From Capsicum annuum (lineage: Eukaryota; Streptophyta; Magnoliopsida; Solanales; Solanaceae), in contig NW_025855829.1 of assembly GCF_002878395.1 (NCBI RefSeq), positions 325,120-389,119 on the forward strand: a stretch of 64,000 nucleotides of DNA. Reading direction: 5' to 3'. The position numbers and the translations under genes were made by a program. Position 1 is the stretch's first letter; every line of letters begins with the position of its first letter. Positions 33,501-43,866 of this stretch are shown here, piece after piece. The notes under the pieces were generated by a model that ran no database searches, had not been told where the DNA came from, and saw only the letters and a list, made by a program, of their open reading frames with translations.

Positions 33501-33682
33501 ATTGTACCTTGACTTTAAGAATAAGGAAAGATTTTAAATGTAGAAAAAAATAGTCACATTACAAATATGGTTCAAATCAATGCATCTCTCTTAGGCTCTA
33601 ACAGCAAGACAAAAAGGTATTGCATGAAAAATGTAAAAGTGATGATCCATCAACCATTTAGAACTTCTGATGGTAAAATATA
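33369..33682 (+). other. Helitron interior between elements B and C, with (TA)n microsatellite
   Basis: It follows the B target copy and includes the left ATATA copy of C (33678-33682). A TA dinucleotide run spans about 33456-33499. Sequence on both sides (ATGCATCTCTCTTAGGCTCT, then ATGATCCATCAACCATTTAG) is less AT-rich and could be a captured exon on the minus strand: reading leftward from 33682 gives a frame ending HAIPFCLAVRA-stop at 33591. I do not recognise the protein. Confidence 0.4.
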
Positions 33683-36116
33683 TAAAACACCTTGGCTTTG
33701 GAACCTTAGAAAATTTCCTAAGTTGAGCGATCAGGACTTCATATGACTTGTACATACTGGCCGTATGATGTACAGTTTGGGGTCCCCTACTCGTATGGAA
33801 ATTAGTATGGTTTGATTGGGTTCTGTCCAAGGGACGAATGGACATCTTACTAGAAGTATGTTAGGGTATGAATGGTATGTTTCTAAATCGTATGATGCCC
33901 TAAGTTTAGTCTAGAGGATTCTTCCTAGGGTACGAGTTAGGGGGTACCAATCATATGATTAGATACGAGTTGGTCTAAGAACTCATATGTTGGATAGTGT
34001 TGGAGTCTATATTGATTCCTAGGGTACAAGTGGTGGGTACTACTCATATGATAGGTATGGTTTGGGTACGGTGGCCATACCCTCCTACGCATATGTTTTT
34101 AGCTTTTAAGATTAGGACATTTTGGATATTTCCCAAAACCCTTAAGTCCCCAAATTTTAAAACATATTGTGGACTCTCATAACATACTTTGAAAGATCAA
34201 ACCACTTCAAAATCCTCTCTAAACTCTCTCAAGAAAATTGGGGCTAGGGTTCTTCAAAGGAGTTCATCAAGAGGCTCAAGAGTCAAGTTTCTTCTGTGAA
34301 TCTTCTTGAATAAGGTGTGTGACTCTTTCCCCATTGTTCGTTCATAAATAACATATGTTTATTATTCTTAAATGGTGGTTTTAATAAAACAAAATTGAGG
34401 GTTTTGTTGCATATGGTTGAGCATTGTTTACTCTTGGTTTAACTTGTATTTATACATATTTTTTGTAATGGTTTACACATGTGGGTGCTTGGTAATTGTG
34501 GTTTAACAAATGGGTCATGGTTAACCCTAAACGTGAAGGTTTTTACTTTAGTTTTGGTTATGGTAATGATATACCTTCAAAGTGTGTGTCAAAATACCTA
34601 AGAGAATAAATGAGTCACATATTAAATGGTGTTTTGAACAAAGACACTGGCCTAATGAATATGAATGGTTGGTAAATGATTTTGTGAAGGCCTTGTTAGA
34701 TATGTAATAAATTAAATGGTAACCTTAGTGATTTAATTAGTTAAATGGATTGAGTGCCTAAACACTAACTTGATTTATGTCTTTGTTAGACTATGGATTC
34801 TAGTCCCTAAACTTTGAATTGAATAAGTATCTTTGTAGACAACGGGTTTGAGTCCCACAGTCAAAAAAATGATTGGTTGATTGATAATACTAATGGCATG
34901 TGACATACTTGCAAGTAGTATTGGTATGACAATACCAACGAAGTACCTTTTGTAAATAATTGACTTAATGTTTATATATGTGAAATGATGGTTTTAAATT
35001 GGGTTTTAAAGAAGGGGTGTATAGCCAGGCCATGAAATTAAAGTCTGAAAAAGTACCACTAAAAACCGCGCTAGCTGGTGCAGGTGTCTTATGATCGGGT
35101 GGGTCGATTTCCCCAAATAAACAGTTTAAAGAAAGGTTTGAGTCCCCTTTACTACATGTATTGGTTCTTAAGTTACTTTGATTATGCCAGGAGGTTTGAG
35201 TCCCCCATATAGACATATACAACTATCGATATTCTTCAGTTTATACAGCTACACGCACTGAGGCCCTTTTAGCAAGGGGAGAGATGGGCCCATATAGCTC
35301 GTGGGTGCCTTGTTCAATAAGGATTATGCTACACAACCCAAGTTAATGTATTCAAAGTTCATGCTAATATTGTTCTTTGCCCTGACATGGTATATTTATA
35401 TTTATATATATAAGCACTAGTGGATAGGTTTGGAACTGTTGGCATTATTTTATCCTTATTCTTGAGTTAGATACGAGTGCTCCAACCACTAATTGTCTTC
35501 AACGTTGTATCCCCACGCAATACAGGTGTTGGTCATACTACACCTCCTACTTAGTGACTGGAATCGAGGATAACTTTTATTGACTCTAAGTGGTGAGCTT
35601 TCATACTTCAAAAGTATTTATTTTTAGTTTTAATTTCTTATGTTTTTATTGGTTTAGTCTTGGACATTGGTTTTGGCTATGGTCGGGGGCATGTCCCAAT
35701 CGGATGTTGTTTTAATTTTGAATAGAGGCTTTGTGAGACTACTATGGGTTGGTATGGGTGGTGTTGGTAGTAGTGTCAGCCTTGGCGTATGTATTAGGAT
35801 TAGGGCTAATACCGTATGACTGTATTTGATTTATGATTACTCTATATTATTACAGTATGGATATGGACTTAGTTATTATTTTTGTTTTGTTACGGTTATT
35901 GCTTGAGAATTATATGGTTAGACTCATTTGGGTTGGTCATGGTCTTGGACCGATCCCAAAGTCTTTGTATTGATTAATCACTCTATCTTGTTATATGTTC
36001 GGAATTCATCTGACTCAGGGTATATGTTGGTTGGTTGAATTGGTAGTGGGGTGATCTTCGGTCCTTGTTGGGCTTGAGATGCCTATTTTGTCTAGGCCCT
36101 AGTTTGATTCATTTTA
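33683..36116 (+). mobile_element. 5' LTR of element C
   Basis: It starts TAAAACACC (the 3' LTR has TGAAACACC), so the terminal TG has decayed to TA. It carries repeated TCGTATGG / CGTATGAT motifs (33757-34060), an AAG|GTGTGT donor-like site (34314/34315), the GGCCCTTTTAGCA block (35262) and the end ..GATTCATTTTAA before the primer site. Open frames 33997-34182 and 34965-35222 are chance frames. Confidence 0.88.
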
Positions 36117-36323
36117 AGTTCGTATTAGTGCCTAGGTTCATGGTCAGTTGGGAGTCCACAAAGCCGTGTTGAGTAGAGCCTTTTTTAAGGTTGTGTAGCG
36201 CGCCACACTCATAAGGGAAAGGCTATGAAACATTTAGGAATATTTTACTTTCTTTTTGTATTACTTCAAGATATAGAGTTTAAGGTCTTGGATTCTTTTG
36301 ATTTCCATTTGCTTATCTTTCAG
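36117..36323 (+). other. Degenerate primer site and leader of element C
   Basis: TCGTATTAGTGCC (36120-36132) is a decayed form of TGGTATCAGAGCC. The leader keeps TGTAGCGCGCCACACTCATA (from 36195) and ends with GCTTATCTTTCAG at 36323. The following ATC ATA CCT shows the gag start codon changed from ATG to ATA (compare ATC ATG CCT in element A). Confidence 0.75.
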
Positions 36324-37677
36324 ATCATACCTCTAAGCAAATCTGATGTTTATGCAAACTTTTCTATCCCGACTGGGGATAATATTGATGGGACACGCTC
36401 TACTTCTAGAGTTCAGACCCAGTTAAGGGTCGCTGCATCTGATTGTCCTTATGGGGTTCCACTTGTCCCAACTAATCCTACTCTTGAGGGTGACACTCAT
36501 ACTCAGTCACCTCAAAGAGATGTTACTAATGTTGAGTTTTGTCTCTCTTTCTCTCTATTGATTCAGTTGGTATCTTCACAGTATGAGCGTGGTATTCCTG
36601 TTACTCCATTTTCTAAGGCCACAAGGGTTGGCTAATTTATGAGGTTACATCTTTCTACATTTACTGGTACAAGGTTGAGGAGGATTATCAAAGTTTTATT
36701 GATAAAATGGAGAAGAAATTTTAGATTATGCATGCTTCAGAGGTTGAAGGTATTGAGTTTATTACCTATTAATTAAAAGATGTAGCATACCAGTGGTGCG
36801 AAAAGTAAGAACAATTGAGGGCTGAGGATGTTAGTTCTGCCTTATGGGAAGATTTTTCTAGTGCCTTCTTAGATTGCTTCTTTTCTCGGGAGTTGAGGGA
36901 GGCGAAAGCATAAGATTTTATGAATTTGGGGTAAGGTAGGATGTCTGTTGAGGATTGTGCCTTGAAGTTTCATCAATTGTCTAGGTACTCTAGAGTTAGT
37001 TTATAGCATGGGGATAAAATATGTAAGTTTACTTTGGGATTGTATCGTGAGTTGATTCTTGAGAGCAAGTTTCCCCTTTTAATCAAGGACATGGGTATCT
37101 TTAGGTTGGTTGTATACATGCAACAAGTGTAGGAAGAAAAAAAGAAAGCAGTCAGAGTTTAGTGAGAGATAGGGGAAGAAATTTAAGGCCTCTAAGCAAA
37201 ATGGTAGAGATGGTGGTAAGTGGATAAAGAATAAGTAGGGGAATTTTGGTTCTTTCTCCATAGCTAGTGCTTCTTACCCAAAGCCATCGGGTGATCATCG
37301 ATCTCAGCATAATAGTGGTCCCAGGGTGCCCAATCTCAGGCTAGTAGGGCTCAGTCGGCTCTATCCTACCCTCCTTATAGATTTTGAGGGAGGTTGTATC
37401 GTGGAATCTGTGAGGAAGGAAAGAACAAATATTTTTATTATGGTCAGATTGGTCACATGCAACGTGACTGTCATGCTAGAATAGCTTCTTGGGCCAATAA
37501 TATTTCGATTGCCTCTTTATCTGCTCCTGCACCAAATGGTCCTGCTTTTGTATCTGTTTCTGCTTCTGGTATCGACACTGGCCAAAATTATTTGTATGCT
37601 CTTACATCCAGCCAGGATTTTAAGGAATCTCCCGATGTCATTACCAATATATTAAAACTTTTCTTCTGTGATGTTTA
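36324..37677 (+). pseudogene. gag of element C
   Basis: An N-terminal low-complexity part is open to 36635 in one frame (VQTQLRVAASDCPYG, VPTNPTLEGDTHTQSPQRD). The Gag core (FTGTRLRR, then MSVEDCALKFHQLS-type sequence near 36941-36985) is spread over several frames. A stop (TAA 36932-36934) again sits just before the MSV block. A frame at 37394-37678 contains a zinc knuckle in which both N-terminal Cys are aromatic (KYFYYGQIGHMQRDC, about 37421-37465), so RNA binding would be lost. Confidence 0.8.
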
Positions 37678-38046
37678 ATGTTTACTTTATCCTGGGTCTA
37701 CTCTTTCTTATGTGACCCCTTTTCGTGGTTGTGTGCTTTGGTTTAGTCCTAAGTTTATTTTTTATCTTTTTTTTGTATCTACCCCGGTTGGTGACTCTGT
37801 GATTGCTAAGAGAGTCTATAGAGGGTGTATGGTATCTGTTAGTTGTAGAGAAACTCTTATGGATTTGATAGAGTTAGATATGGTTGAATTTGATATCATA
37901 TTGGGAATGGATTAGTTGCATTCATGTTATGCTTTCTTAGATTGTTAGACCCGCAAGCTAATGTTTAAATTCCCTAATGAACCGATCATTATATGGGAAG
38001 GGGGTTATTTAGTGCCTAAAGCATCCCATATCTTAGAGACTGAAAG
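37678..38046 (+). pseudogene. Protease region of element C
   Basis: LLYPGSTLSYVTPF (about 37680-37722) is the retropepsin active-site segment with the catalytic Asp replaced by Tyr. STPVGDSVIAKRVYRGC and ELDMVEFDIILGMD (to 37912) follow, ending in TAG in place of the Trp codon of ILGMDW. A frameshift follows near 38045. Confidence 0.8.
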
Positions 38047-38940
38047 TTGATTACCAAAGGATGTTTGTATCATTTGGTCTGGGTTAACGATTCTAATTCG
38101 GAAGGTACTTCTCTAGAATCTATTTCTGTAGTTAATGAGTTTCCCGAGGTTTTACTTGATGATCTTCCAGGTGTTTCTCCTGATAGGAAAATTTATTTTG
38201 GGATTGATCTTATTCCTAATACCCATCCTATTTCTATCTCTCCTAATAGAATAGCTCCAGCTAAGTTAAACGTACTTAAGGAGAAATTAAAGATTCTCTT
38301 AGATAAAGGTTTTATCCATCCTAGTGTGTCTCTTTGGGGTGCTCTAGTGTTGTTCATGTGTAATAAGGATGGTTCTCTTCGGATATGCATTGATTATAGT
38401 TAGTTGAATAAGGTGATTATTAAGAATAAGCATCCTCTTCGTAGGATCGACGACTTTTTTTATCAGCTTCAAGGTGCAAAGTATTTTTCTAAGATCGATC
38501 ATAGGTTGGGTTATCATCAGCTTAACATTAGGGGAGTGGATATCCCTAAGATAGCCTTCAGGGCCCTATATGGTCACTATGAATTTCTAGTTATGTCTTT
38601 TGGGTTGACCACTGCTCCGAAAGAATTTATGGATTTATGAATAGGGTCTTCCATCAGCTTATGGATTTGTTCATCACTATCTTCATTAATGATATCTTGG
38701 TCTATTTTAAGAGTGAGGCAGATCATGTCAATCACCTCTATGTTGTATTACAGACCTTGAAGGATCAATGTTTGTATGCTAAGTTCTAAAAAAGTGAGTT
38801 TTGGATAAAGGTTGTGACTTTTCTTGGGCATGTTATCTCTAGTGAGGGGATCATAGTGGATCCACAGAAGGTTACGGTGGTTAAAAAGTGGCCTAGACCA
38901 GGAATCCAACCAATATTTGAAGCTTCTTGGGTTTAGCCAA
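38047..38940 (+). pseudogene. Reverse transcriptase of element C
   Basis: ESISVVNEFPEVLLDDLPGV, APAKLNVLKEKLKILLDKGF and CNKDGSLRICIDYS lead to TAG at 38401. [12 protein letters not shown] and [15 protein letters not shown] (catalytic Asp of KIDH kept) follow in frame. After TGA 38638 and a frameshift, the active-site box reads FIND (38682-38693) instead of FIDD, so the first of the paired catalytic Asp is Asn. TFLGHVI-type sequence lies near 38818. The RT is inactive. Confidence 0.85.
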
Positions 38941-39510
38941 CTACTGTAGAAGATTTGTGGAAATTTTTCAACTATAGCTTCCCCATTAACTAAGTTGATC
39001 CAGAAGAAGGTCAACTTCTTGTGGTCAAATGCGTGTGAGGGCAGTTTTGAGAAGTAAAAGAAAAAGTTAACTTTAGCTCCAATTTTAACCCTACCCGAGA
39101 GTAATGATGGCCTTATAGTGTACTGTGATACTCCATGTATTGGGCTTGAATGTGTGTTGATGTAGCATGGTAGGGTGGTAGCCTATGCTTCTAGGCAGTT
39201 GAAAGTTCATGAGAAAAACTACCCTACTCATGACTTGGAGTGGTTAGGTGTGGTATTTGCGCTGAAGATTTGACATCATTATCTCTATGGGATTCATGTT
39301 GATATCTTTTCTGATCATAAGAGCTTACAATATGTGTTTACTCAGAAAAAGTTAAATCTCAGGCAAAAGAGGTGGCTTGTGTTGCTGAAGGACTACGATA
39401 TGAGTCTTCACTACCTTCCAGGTAAAGATAACAGAGTTGTTGATGCTCTTACAGATTATCCATGGGGATTCTAGCTCATATGGATGAGGATAAGCGGGAG
39501 CTGGTGAAGG
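38941..39510 (+). pseudogene. RNase H of element C
   Basis: The frame IASPLTKLIQKKVNFLWSNA (about 38977) leads into YCDTPCIGLECVLM (about 39121), [13 protein letters not shown] with the catalytic Glu kept (about 39232) and SDHKSLQYVFTQKKLNLR (about 39310). HYLPGKDNRVVDAL (about 39412) begins the linker. TAG and TGA codons interrupt near 39162 and 39271. Confidence 0.85.
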
Positions 39511-40480
39511 ATATTTACCATTTAGATAATCTTAGAGTTCGTTTCACGGACTCTGAGGCTTGTGGTGTGTTTATGCATCAGGATTCGCAGTCATCTCTGG
39601 TTGTTGAGACAAAGAAAAAATAAATGGTAGACTCTTACTTGATGAAGATTAGAAAAAATGTAGGTCAGCAGAACGTTGTTGACTTTATGATTGGTAGAGA
39701 TGGTATCTTGAGGTACCAAGGCAGATTATGTGTTCTCGACATCGATGGTTTGAGGGAAAGGATTTTAGCCAAAGCTCATAGATCTCGTTATGTTATTCAT
39801 CCTGGTTTGACAAATATGTATCATGATCATAAGGAGTTTTATTGGTTGAATAATATGATTTATCATGGTTTGACAAAGATGTATTATGATATTAAGAAGT
39901 TCTATTAGTGGAATAATATAAAATAAGATATGGTTAACTATGTGGCTAAAGTGTATGGTGTGTCAACAAGTGAAAATTGAGCACATGAGACCTGGTGGTT
40001 TGTACTAAGAGACTAAATTGCCTGAATGGAAGTGGGAAGTGATTAATATGGATTTTTTACAGTCTTCCTCGGTTTCAAAATCAGTGTGATTTAATTTGGG
40101 TTAATGTGGATAGAATGACCAAGTCCGCTCACTTCTTACTGGTGAGGACTAGTTATTCAGTGGAGGATTATGCTAAGTTATATCTTGTAGAGATATTAAA
40201 GTTGCACGTGCTCCTATTTCTATTATTGTGGATCATGGTATTCCATTCTCATCTCACTTTTGGAAGTCGTTTCACAAAGGTTTGGGAGCTAAGGTATGCC
40301 TTAGTACCGCTTTCCACCTCCAGTAGGATGGGTAAGCAGAGAGGACTATTCAGACATTGGAAAATATGTTTCATGCTTGCGTGATTAACTATAGTGGTAG
40401 TTGGTTTGACCAATTTCCTTTAATTGAGTTTTCTTATAATAATATCTACCACTCTAGGTATGGCTCCTTTTTAGGCATTG
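39511..40480 (+). pseudogene. Integrase of element C
   Basis: KAHRSRYVIHPGLTNMYHDH (39768-39827) holds the zinc-binding His pair. A tandem duplication of about 65 bp (about 39798-39857 and 39863-39922) repeats the HPGLT..YWLNN segment and disrupts the domain. Core segments such as DRMTKSAHFLLVRTSYSVED (about 40109) and a decayed DHG-FSSHFWK region (about 40231-40270) are in different frames. Confidence 0.8.
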
Positions 40481-41090
40481 TATAGTAGGAGATGTCGTTC
40501 CCCTATTGGGTGGTATGAAGTTGGTGAGGGTAAGTTATTTGGCACTGATTTGGTTCACCAAGCCTTGGAGAAGGTGAAGGTGATTCGTGATAGATTTAAA
40601 GCCACTCAAAGTTTCCAAAAGTCCTATGGAAATGTTAGGCGTAGGGAGTTGGAGTTCAATGTTGGAGATTGGGTGTTTCTAAAGGTATCTTCCATGAAAG
40701 GAGTAATGCGGTTTGGTAAAAAGGGAAAGTTAAGTCCTCGATATGTTGGCTCGTACTTAGTCTTGAAGAGGATTGGCAATGTTGCTTATGAGCTGTAGTT
40801 GCTTCCTAGTTTGAACTCCATTCATCTGGTTTTCCATATCTCTATGTTGAGAAAGTGTGTAGGTGATCCTTCATTGGTTGTTCCTTTGGAAGGGTCGGGT
40901 ATCTCAGATTTCTTACCTTATACATTGAGATCTTGGATCGTCAAGTTCGTCACTTGTGGATGAAGGATGTGGCTTCGGTAAAAGTCCTTTGGAGAAATCA
41001 TAAGGTTTAGGAAGCTACTTGAAAATCGGAGGAGGACATGAATTCCAAGTATCCACATTTGTTCCCCGTTACAGAAATTCATATAGAAGA
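40481..41090 (+). pseudogene. Integrase C-terminus and chromodomain-like tail of element C
   Basis: The frame 40478-40798 is clean for 106 codons: RRCRSPIGWYEVGEG, then FNVGDWVFLKVSSMKGVMRF and KKGKLSPRYVGSY (GPY/F-type module). It ends in TAG at 40796. In other frames HLVFHISMLRKCVGDPS and the chromodomain-like ILDRQVRHLWMKDVASVKV (about 40925) and EEDMNSKYPHLF (about 41031) are readable. Confidence 0.82.
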
Positions 41091-41233
41091 TATGTGTCCT
41101 TTATCACATCCTTGTTTTCTAACTTAGTTAAAGGAAAGATTTATTTCTTTGTATCTTTGTTTTCTAACTTGGTTAAAGGTTAGTTTGATGTGTAATAATG
41201 TATTAACTCATGCTTGTGCTTGCCTAACTTGTC

Positions 41234-41265
41234 ATTCGAGGATGAATGATCCTAGTGGGGAGAAT
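41234..41265 (+). other. Pre-LTR inverted repeat and polypurine tract of element C
   Basis: ATTCGAGGATGAAT (41234-41247) matches the hairpin motif before the LTRs of B, E and F with one change. CTAGTGGGGAGAAT (41252-41265) is the purine tract directly before TGAAACACC. Confidence 0.85.
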
Positions 41266-43690
41266 TGAAACACCTTGGCTTTGGACCCTTAGAAAATTTC
41301 CTAAGTTGAGCATTCTGGACATCATACGACTTGTGTACACTAGTCATATGATATGGTACAATTTAGGGTCCCTCCACTCGTATGGAAATCAGTGTGGTTT
41401 GATTGGGTTCTATCCAAGGTATGAATGGACATCTTACTAGAAGTATGTTAGGGTACGAGTTGTATATTGCTAAATTATATGATGCCCTAAGTTTAGTCTA
41501 GAGGATTCTGCCTAGGGCACGGGTTAGGGGTACCAATTGTATGATTGGATATGATTTGGCCTAAGAAATTATATGTTGGACAGTGTTGGGTTCCAAGTTT
41601 ATACCTAGGATACGGGTGGTGAGAACCACTCGTATAATAGGGTACGGTTTGGGTAGGGTGGTCGTACCCCCTTGCGCATATATTTTTAACTTTTAAGCTG
41701 AGGACATTTTGGATATTTCCCACCCCAAAACCCTTAATTCCCTATATTTTAAAACATTTTATGTCCTCTCATAACATACCATGAAAGATCAAAACACATC
41801 AAAATCCTTTCTAAACTCTTTCAAGTAAAGGTGTTCATTTAGAGGCTCAAGAGTCAAGTTTATTCCGTGAATCTTCTTGAATAAGGCATGTGACTCTTCC
41901 TTCATTGTTAGCTCATAAATATCATGTTTTCTAAAGTGTGATTATGATTCTTAAATGATGGTTTTAAAAAACCAAAATTGAGAGCTTTGTTGCATATGGT
42001 TGAGTATTGTTTACTCTTGGTTTAACTTTTGTCTATACATGTTTTTGGTTATGGTTTGCATATGTGGGTGCTTGGTAATTGTGGTTTAACAAATGGGTCA
42101 TGGGTAATCCTAAACTTTATGGTTTTTACTTTGGTTTTGGTTATGGTAATGATATTCGCTCAAAGTGTTTGTGAAAATACCTAAGAGAATAAACTAGTCA
42201 CATGTTAAATGGTGTTTTGAACAAAAGCACTAGCCTAATGAATATGAATGGTTGGTAAATGATTTTGTGAAGGACTTGTTGGTCGTATAATGATTTAAAT
42301 GGTAACCTTGGTGGTTTAATTGGTTAAATGGGTTTGAGTCCCTAAACACTAACTTGATTTATGTCTTTGTTAGACAATAGGTTCGAGTCCCTAAACTTTG
42401 AATCGAGTAAGTGTCTTTGTAGAAAATGGGTTCGAGTCACAATGTCAAAAGAATGATTAGTTTATTGATAATGGTAATGACATGTGGTAAACTTGCAAGT
42501 AGTGTTGGTATAACAATACCAATGAAGTTCCTTTGGTAAGTAATTAACTTAATAGTTGTGTATGTGAAATGATGGTTTTAATTAAGCTTTAAAGTGGGAC
42601 GTGTAGCCGGGCCGTGAAAGTGAAGTCTAAAGGACTAACAATGGAAATCGCGCTAGCCAATGCAGGTGTCTTATGACCTGGTGGTTTGAGTCCCCCTAAT
42701 GAACATATGAAAGGGAGGTTTGAGTCCCTCTTACTATATGTATTGGTTCTTAAGTCACCTTGATTATGCCGATGGGTCTGAGTTCCCCATATAGACACAT
42801 AAGGTTATGGATATTCTCTGGTTCGTGCGGCTACACGCATTAGGGCCCTTCCATCTAGGGAAGAGTTGGGCCCATATAGCCCATGGATGCCTTGTTCAAA
42901 GTCGGTCATATTACACAACGCAAGTTAATATTTTAAAAGTTCATGCTAATCTTGTTCCCTTCCCCAGCATAGTGTGTGTGTGTGTATATATATTGCATTG
43001 GTGGATCGGATTTGAACTGTTGACATTATTTTATCCTTATCCATGAGTTACATGCTAGCGCTCCAACCGCTAACTGTCTTCGATAATGTATACCCACGCG
43101 ATATAGGTATTGGTGATACTACACCTTCTACTGAGTGATTGGACTCGAGAACAACTTGTGTTGACTTGAAGTGGTGAGCTTCTATACTTCGGAAGGCTTC
43201 ATTTCTATTTTTAGTTTCTTATATTTTCATTGGTTTAGTCTTGGACATTGATTTGGGCAATGGTCGAAGGCATGTCCCGATCGAATATTGTTTTGATTTC
43301 GGATAGAGGCTTTGGTATGGGTTGGTATGGGCAGTGTTGGCAGTGGTGTCAGCCTTGGCATTGGCATTGGTATTGTGGATGATACCGTATGACTATATTT
43401 GATTTGTGATTGTTCTATTTTGCTATGGTATAGTTATGGACTTGGTTATTATTTTGGTTTTGTTACTATTGTTGGTTGAGGATTAGATGGTTAGACTTGT
43501 TTGAGTTGGTCATGGTCTTGGACCTATCCCAAAGTCTTTGTGTTGGTTGGTCGCTCTATCTTATTATATGTTCGAAATTCGTCCGACTCGGGGTATATGT
43601 TGGTTGGTTGGATTGGGTAGTGGGGTGATCTCCGATCATTATTGGGCTTGAGATGCCTATTACGACAAGGCCCTGGTTCGGGTCGTGTCA
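41266..43690 (+). mobile_element. 3' LTR of element C
   Basis: TGAAACACCTTGG to GGTCGTGTCA, with intact TG..CA ends, followed by the ATATA target copy. The donor-like site is AAG|GCATGT here (41885/41886). A TG run of about 16 bp lies at 42974-42989. Visual divergence from the 5' LTR is clearly larger than between the two E LTRs. Confidence 0.88.
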
Positions 43691-43695
43691 ATATA

Positions 43696-43866
43696 TGTGC
43701 TTACACTAAATTATATATTTATGTTTACATTATTATATTAAAGTGTAAAGAATCTTTAAAAAGTGATTTAAATTTTTACACTTCATTAAAAATCTCCGCA
43801 ATGATAAAATTATTTAATTTTAAATGATCAAATATTACATGTGTAAGGTACGTGCAGTTAAACTAG
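43696..43866 (+). mobile_element. 3' end of the putative Helitron
   Basis: AT-rich sequence ending ..TTACATGTGTAAGGTACGTG, then CAGTTAAACTAG with T following. CTAG plus T and a GC-bearing near-palindrome 10-12 bp upstream are the usual 3' features of plant Helitrons. Confidence 0.5.

Larger units (their letters stand above)
33683..43690 (+). mobile_element. Element C, full-length Ty3/gypsy chromovirus (defective), TSD ATATA
   Basis: LTRs of 2434 bp (33683-36116) and 2425 bp (41266-43690) start T(A/G)AAACACCTTGG. ATATA occurs at 33678-33682 and 43691-43695; the target is low-complexity, so this duplicate alone is weaker evidence than for B and E. Gag, protease, RT, RNase H, integrase and chromodomain-like tail lie in chromovirus order, all with stops and frameshifts. 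Sister elements in this window are A (same LTR end) and, more distantly, B, E and F. Confidence 0.9.
14392..43866 (+). mobile_element. Putative small Helitron split by elements B and C
   Basis: The left end TCTATATCTATAATATATTA at 14392, preceded by A, has the form of a plant Helitron 5' end. On the same strand at 43863-43866 there is CTAG followed by T, preceded by a degenerate hairpin region (CATGTGTAAGGTACGTGCAG) and ACATGTG-type sequence, as expected for a Helitron 3' end (CTRR, inserted between A and T). Removing element B with one GCAAC copy and element C with one ATATA copy leaves roughly 860 bp: 14392-14768, 33369-33682 and 43696-43866. No rep/helicase frame fits in that length, so it would be non-autonomous. 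The pairing of the two ends is inference. Confidence 0.5.
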
